Of a stretch of 34,354 nt of DNA, positions 30,892 through 34,354 are shown piece by piece. The notes beneath the pieces were generated by a model. The model did not search any database. It saw nothing but the letters and a program-made list of their open reading frames with translations, and was not told the DNA's origin. Made by a program: the position numbers and the translations under genes. Position 1 is the stretch's first letter; each line of letters opens with the position of its first letter. Source of the stretch: Lentisphaerae bacterium GWF2_45_14 (GTDB taxonomy: Bacteria; Verrucomicrobiota; Lentisphaeria; Victivallales; GWF2-45-14); contig MHBG01000100.1 of NCBI GenBank assembly GCA_001804785.1, positions 1 through 34,354 of the forward strand. The letters are read 5' to 3'.

Positions 30892-32016
30892 ATGCAAAAA
30901 AAAATGACGGTCAGCACCGGAAAAGGGTCGATAGATCACTTAAGCAAAAACAGCTTTAAGGATCAAATCAAGGAATATATCTGCACTGAGATAAGTTCGG
31001 GCAGGCTGAAAGCAAATAATAAAATACCGACTCAACGCACACTCGCGGCAATGTTTGACGTAAGCCGAAAGATCTGTGAAGTCGCAATGCATGAACTTGA
31101 GCTTAACAATCTGATATTCAGGCGTCCCGGCAAAGGTTCTTTTGTTCTTGAGAACAACTCACGTAAAGTATTACGGGTCAAATCTCATACGGTCGCCGTA
31201 TCTGTTCCCAATATAAACAACGATTTTTTCTCATCTCTAGTGAGTCTGCTGGAAAAAGAACTGTTTAATTTCGGAATCAATACGATCGTATCACGCTCCG
31301 TCTGTTCGGCCGGAGAAGGCAAAAAATACATCAAAATGTTTAAAGAAAAGAACGTGGATGGCATAATTGGATTTACCTTAAGCTCGCTTGTTCTTGATTA
31401 CGCCATGGGAAATGATATTCCTGTCATAAATATATCGCCGGCTCATACACCCGCAACGAATAATATAATTATTGACTTGGAAAAAGCAGGCCGCTTAGTC
31501 ACCGAACACCTTATCGGCCTCGGACATGAAAAGATCTTATGCGCTGGCTCTTTCCCTGTCGGCAATAAAAACAGTATTGACCCGCGCTTCAAGGCTGTCA
31601 TAGACGTAATGAAAAGGAGCAAGCTTCCAGCGGAGGATATAATCATCCCTCAGAGCTCGCGAGCCACCATTAATCCTGATTATGAAAAATGGGGTTATGA
31701 GCTTGCGGAAAAGATACTTGCAAGAAAAGAACCCTTCAGCGCGATAGTTTTTTATAATGACCACCGGGCACTCGGAGCGATGAAAGCATTCCAGGAGAGG
31801 GGCTTTAAGATCCCTGAAGATTTCTCTATTGCCGGCTTTGACAATGCCCCTATGAGCCGTGTTTTCTATCCTTCTCTCACCAGCGTAGACTTTAATATCG
31901 GGCATGCCGTGAGAAAAGCGGTGAAATATTTGCTCGACAAACAAGAAGGCCAAACAATATACCTTGAACCTGAACTTATAAAAAGAGCCTCAACGGGAAG
32001 GCTAAAACACAAATAA
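30892..32016 (+). CDS. GntR-type HTH / LacI-type sensor chimeric transcriptional regulator
   Basis: 374 residues. A winged helix of the GntR type (about 20-92: FKDQIKEYICTEISSGRLK, KIPTQRTLAAMFDVSR, IFRRPGKGSFVL) is joined to a periplasmic-binding-protein-like sugar-sensing domain (about 97-370: HTVAVSVPNINNDFF, DGIIGFTLSS, GFDNAPMSRVFYPSLTSVD). This AraR-like layout is plentiful in Victivallis-type genomes and usually controls carbohydrate genes. There is no strong binding site before the ATG; another ATG four codons in is possible. It leads a three-gene run with a PHP protein and a prepilin-type protein and probably regulates itself through the 8-nt repeats upstream. Confidence 0.9.
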   Translation: MQKKMTVSTGKGSIDHLSKNSFKDQIKEYICTEISSGRLKANNKIPTQRTLAAMFDVSRKICEVAMHELELNNLIFRRPGKGSFVLENNSRKVLRVKSHTVAVSVPNINNDFFSSLVSLLEKELFNFGINTIVSRSVCSAGEGKKYIKMFKEKNVDGIIGFTLSSLVLDYAMGNDIPVINISPAHTPATNNIIIDLEKAGRLVTEHLIGLGHEKILCAGSFPVGNKNSIDPRFKAVIDVMKRSKLPAEDIIIPQSSRATINPDYEKWGYELAEKILARKEPFSAIVFYNDHRALGAMKAFQERGFKIPEDFSIAGFDNAPMSRVFYPSLTSVDFNIGHAVRKAVKYLLDKQEGQTIYLEPELIKRASTGRLKHK

Positions 32017-32034
32017 CCCAGGACGGGATATGCG

Positions 32035-32781
32035 ATGAATTTTGATGAAAGATTTAAAAGAAAAAGTGACCTTCACATGCATAGCACATATTCTGACGGT
32101 CAAGACAGCATAGAATTGATGATCCGCACGGCGGCAATGAACAAAATGGAGGAGATAGCAATAACAGACCATTTGTATGACGAGCGATTCATGAACGGAA
32201 AATCAGTTGATGAATATTTCCGCGAAATAGATGACGCGGCGGATCATTATGGCCAGGTAAAAGTGCTCAAGGGAGTTGAAGGAACTATTCTTGACTCGGA
32301 CGGGGGAATTTCAATACCTACGAAGGCTATTGAAAAATTTGAGCTCGTTCTGGTTGATTTCGCCTGGAAAGCAAAAGGCATAGCCGTCGACGCGCCGCTA
32401 TGCAAAACAGATCTGATGAAAAATATTTCAAAGGCATTTAAAAATCTTTGCGCCAACAGGCACGTTGACATAATTGCGCATCCATTCAACTTTGGAAGAT
32501 TAATAAAGAACTTCTCCTTTGACTGGCTGAAAGAAAGTTTTCTTGAGGAAATAGCCGGATATTTTATTGAAGGCAATAAGTCTTTTGAAATCATGAACGA
32601 CCAGTGGTGGTGGTTCCCTGAACTTCATCCGGATGTCGTTACAAATGAATACGCCAGAATACTGAATGTATTCAACAGCTGTGGTGTTAAATTCACAATA
32701 GGCAGCGACTCACATTCTCATCAGGGTATCGGAAACAGAGTTTATTCGGATGTGCTTTTGGACGCCATGTCGAAGGCATAA
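32035..32781 (+). CDS. PHP-domain phosphoesterase-like protein
   Basis: 248 residues. The PHP metal motifs are H14 and H16 (DLHMHSTYSDG, with D21), D45-H46 (ITDHLYD), E82 (GVEGTI), H149 (IAHPF) and D225/H227 (GSDSHSHQ). The site where histidinol-phosphatase-type members carry a histidine (in a ...SxHH-like stretch) reads LVDFAWK here, so one ligand seems replaced and the substrate may be unusual. It is cytoplasmic, 18 nt after the chimeric regulator and 57 nt before the prepilin-type gene. A role in phosphoester or sugar-phosphate metabolism is likely; more cannot be read. Confidence 0.85.
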   Translation: MNFDERFKRKSDLHMHSTYSDGQDSIELMIRTAAMNKMEEIAITDHLYDERFMNGKSVDEYFREIDDAADHYGQVKVLKGVEGTILDSDGGISIPTKAIEKFELVLVDFAWKAKGIAVDAPLCKTDLMKNISKAFKNLCANRHVDIIAHPFNFGRLIKNFSFDWLKESFLEEIAGYFIEGNKSFEIMNDQWWWFPELHPDVVTNEYARILNVFNSCGVKFTIGSDSHSHQGIGNRVYSDVLLDAMSKA

Positions 32782-32838
32782 AAAAAGTATGGACACTTAT
32801 TTGGAATCAGTAGAAGATAATTATCAGGAGCTAATCAT

Positions 32839-33519
32839 ATGCGACACTATGAGTTTGACGAAAAACAACGCGCTGAAACAGACGTCAAAAACAACGCACT
32901 CATGAGCTTTGCCGTCACACTTAAGCCCTTAAGGCGCAAGCTTTTTACATTAATAGAACTGCTGGTCGTAATTACCATAATCGCAATCCTTGCCAGTATG
33001 CTCCTCCCTGCCCTCAAGCAGGCCAGAGATTCCGCTAAAAAAATAAAATGCGCGGGCAATCTGAAACAGCTCGGCTATGGCATTTCCATGTACTCCAATG
33101 ACTATAAAGGACGCATCCCCGACCAGACAGGCCCGGGCGCCGGTCATGGCTACTGGTACGGATCCATGGTCGAATACACCGGCCCCATAGAAGGGAATCC
33201 TGTATACAGATGTCCTTCAGACCAAGAACCTTTGTGGGGCATCGTGAGCTATGGAATGAACAACAATCTGGACGGAGAGAGCCTTTCTTCGATTAAAACA
33301 GCCTCAGGCAAGGGGATGATAATTGACTCAAACGACAGCTATGCTTTAAGCGCATGGCATATCGACAACGGCAACAACGCCTTGGTCGATATCGAAAGAC
33401 ATAATAATGGCGCCAACGTGTTGTTTGCTGATTTTCACGTAAAATATTTACGAAGCATCGAAATCCTTTATCCCCAAAACAGCAACGAATGGCTAATGTT
33501 CTGGATCAAGGAGTATTGA
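32839..33519 (+). CDS. Prepilin-type N-terminal cleavage protein (type II secretion pseudopilin-like, H-X9-DG-like tail)
   Basis: 226 residues. A leader of 35 residues ends in RRKL, then [24 protein letters not shown], the type IV pilin-like hydrophobic helix with E40 at position +5 (written in two parts in the family: FTLIELLVV and [10 protein letters not shown]). The -1 residue is Leu, not the usual Gly, and the leader is long. CAGGAG 6 nt before the ATG supports this start; Met22 would give a 14-residue leader. The C-terminal part has CPSDQ and [18 protein letters not shown], the Planctomycete/Lentisphaerota H-X9-DG-type ending with Phe in place of Gly. It is exported and membrane-tethered; its function is unknown. 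Confidence 0.9.
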   Translation: MRHYEFDEKQRAETDVKNNALMSFAVTLKPLRRKLFTLIELLVVITIIAILASMLLPALKQARDSAKKIKCAGNLKQLGYGISMYSNDYKGRIPDQTGPGAGHGYWYGSMVEYTGPIEGNPVYRCPSDQEPLWGIVSYGMNNNLDGESLSSIKTASGKGMIIDSNDSYALSAWHIDNGNNALVDIERHNNGANVLFADFHVKYLRSIEILYPQNSNEWLMFWIKEY

Positions 33520-34354
33520 TCCCGTGTTCCTTGTCATTGAGAAGCTCTATTATAATTGAAGTACCAAGCTCATCAGATGAAGTCATTGTAATCCTGCCTT
33601 TATGAAGTTCGGCAATAAGCCTGGCACTGTAGGTACCGAGTCCGGTGCCTCCCTTTTTCCCAGCAGTCGCATATTTGTTGAAAAATTTGTCCCGCAGTTC
33701 AGGTGGCACTGTACCTTTGTTTTTAATCTCCACGGTATATTTTTCGCCCTTTTCTTCGACTTTTATCTCGACTTTTTCTCCAATAGGAGATGCCTCGATT
33801 GCATTTTTATAAAGGTTGGAGAGCATTGAATACATCAAGGTTGCCTCTCCGCTTATATTAAGAAAAGCAGTATCGCTATCAATAGGTTTTCCATTTACAG
33901 TAACCAGCAGGTTAATTTTCTTAGACTCTTTAGCAAGAGCATGATCATCGATGACTTTTCCCAGAAGGTCTTTAAAATCGAACGGGACGGCAACAAGATT
34001 ATACGCGCCGTCTTCTATGCTGAAAAGATTGAGAGAAAGATTTACCATGTCAAGAAGGTTACAAACTGAATCCTGGATTATCTGAACGAGCTTCTTATTT
34101 TCTTCCATAGATAATCTTTTAACATCAAGCAGTTGAGAGGCCATAAAGATAGAGTTCAAAGGGGTTTTCAGGTCATGTCGTGTAATTTGTTCAAAATCTT
34201 TACGGAGTTCTTCTGTGTTTTTGTGTTCTGTTATGTCCTGTATTATACCAGAAACTCTGACAGTTTTCCCATTCTCTCTCTGCGCCGCGAAAGTAACCCT
34301 CACCCATATCTTTCTATTTTTAGCGGTAATCATCTCCAATTCGAGATCATCTGA
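33506..34354 (-). CDS. Sensor histidine kinase, PAS-HisKA-HATPase (partial, runs off the window)
   Basis: The 5' end is missing: the reading frame continues unbroken to the last base, still inside a PAS domain ([23 protein letters not shown]), so the first TTG or ATG here is not the true start. HisKA has the phospho-acceptor histidine in [11 protein letters not shown]. The HATPase domain has the N-box [10 protein letters not shown] and G-boxes KNKG and [19 protein letters not shown]; the usual DxG of the G1 box is replaced by NKG. No response regulator is adjacent. The stop overlaps the 3' end of the prepilin-type gene by 14 bases, tail to tail. The signal and target are unknown. Confidence 0.9.
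   Translation of the reverse strand, partial: SDDLELEMITAKNRKIWVRVTFAAQRENGKTVRVSGIIQDITEHKNTEELRKDFEQITRHDLKTPLNSIFMASQLLDVKRLSMEENKKLVQIIQDSVCNLLDMVNLSLNLFSIEDGAYNLVAVPFDFKDLLGKVIDDHALAKESKKINLLVTVNGKPIDSDTAFLNISGEATLMYSMLSNLYKNAIEASPIGEKVEIKVEEKGEKYTVEIKNKGTVPPELRDKFFNKYATAGKKGGTGLGTYSARLIAELHKGRITMTSSDELGTSIIIELLNDKEHGINTP

Noticed and set aside
1..34354. tRNA, rRNA, CRISPR or insertion sequences.
   Set aside because: No tRNA T-arm consensus, no rRNA segments, no regularly spaced repeats and no transposase or integrase motifs were seen.

Overview
The window looks like chromosome from a Gram-negative, largely anaerobic bacterium of the PVC superphylum, most likely Lentisphaerota (Victivallis-like). 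Four things point there. A small protein at 6384-6809 matches my memory of the Planctomycete/Verrucomicrobia-restricted Minf_1886 (TIGR04138) family. A secreted prepilin-type protein carries FTLIELLVV followed by an [13 protein letters not shown] core, typical of Victivallales. A chimeric GntR-HTH/LacI-sensor regulator sits two genes before it. There is also a serine/threonine kinase with an N-terminal zinc ribbon. Lipid A and Kdo genes (lpxA, waaA) show an LPS-bearing outer membrane. Superoxide reductase, a flavodiiron protein and rubredoxin suggest an anaerobe coping with oxygen. The lineage is inferred, not proven. No tRNA, rRNA, CRISPR array, transposase or phage gene was seen.

Layout. 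Positions 1-385 carry no gene but begin with a nested inverted repeat. From 386 to 5795 four genes lie on the minus strand: a thioredoxin-like protein translationally coupled to DsbD, then lpxA, then the kinase. From 5947 to 9385 the plus strand holds a zinc-ribbon mini-protein and a two-gene unit (Minf_1886 protein and a double-domain M16 peptidase) behind a near-consensus promoter. murD (minus) converges on the peptidase. From 10824 to 15784 a tight plus-strand operon runs glmS-waaA-thiC-ferritin-like protein, mixing cell-envelope precursor synthesis with thiamin pyrimidine synthesis. From 15821 to 20075 the minus strand carries two small lipoproteins, larB, a sugar-isomerase-like TIM barrel, the crcB/DUF190 pair and a lineage-type hypothetical protein. 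From 20299 to 22138 lie an Fe-S-type Rrf2 regulator overlapping cysK, and a lone receiver-domain protein; a RhlB-like DEAD-box helicase converges on it.

The most coherent system spans 29823 down to 23768 on the minus strand. It runs desulfoferrodoxin, ferritin, a rubrerythrin-like di-iron protein, an A-type flavodiiron protein, an undescribed four-cysteine 88-residue protein, rubredoxin, a TIGR02757-like protein and a CYTH triphosphatase. A D-aminoacylase-like amidohydrolase follows more loosely. Gaps are 3-23 nt in the core, with one 20-nt gene overlap. The first six genes together form a complete superoxide, O2/NO and iron-handling module, with rubredoxin as a plausible electron carrier. 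The 52-residue rubredoxin is easy to miss because the TIGR02757-like frame can be over-extended across it.

The right end (30822-33519) is a regulator-PHP-prepilin cassette. A near-perfect promoter precedes it, followed directly by three tandem 8-nt repeats that look like an operator. A PAS/HisKA/HATPase histidine kinase, cut by the window edge, converges on the cassette with a 14-nt overlap. Several start codons were moved downstream of the longest frame where a Shine-Dalgarno sequence, signal peptide, catalytic N-terminus or promoter decided it.
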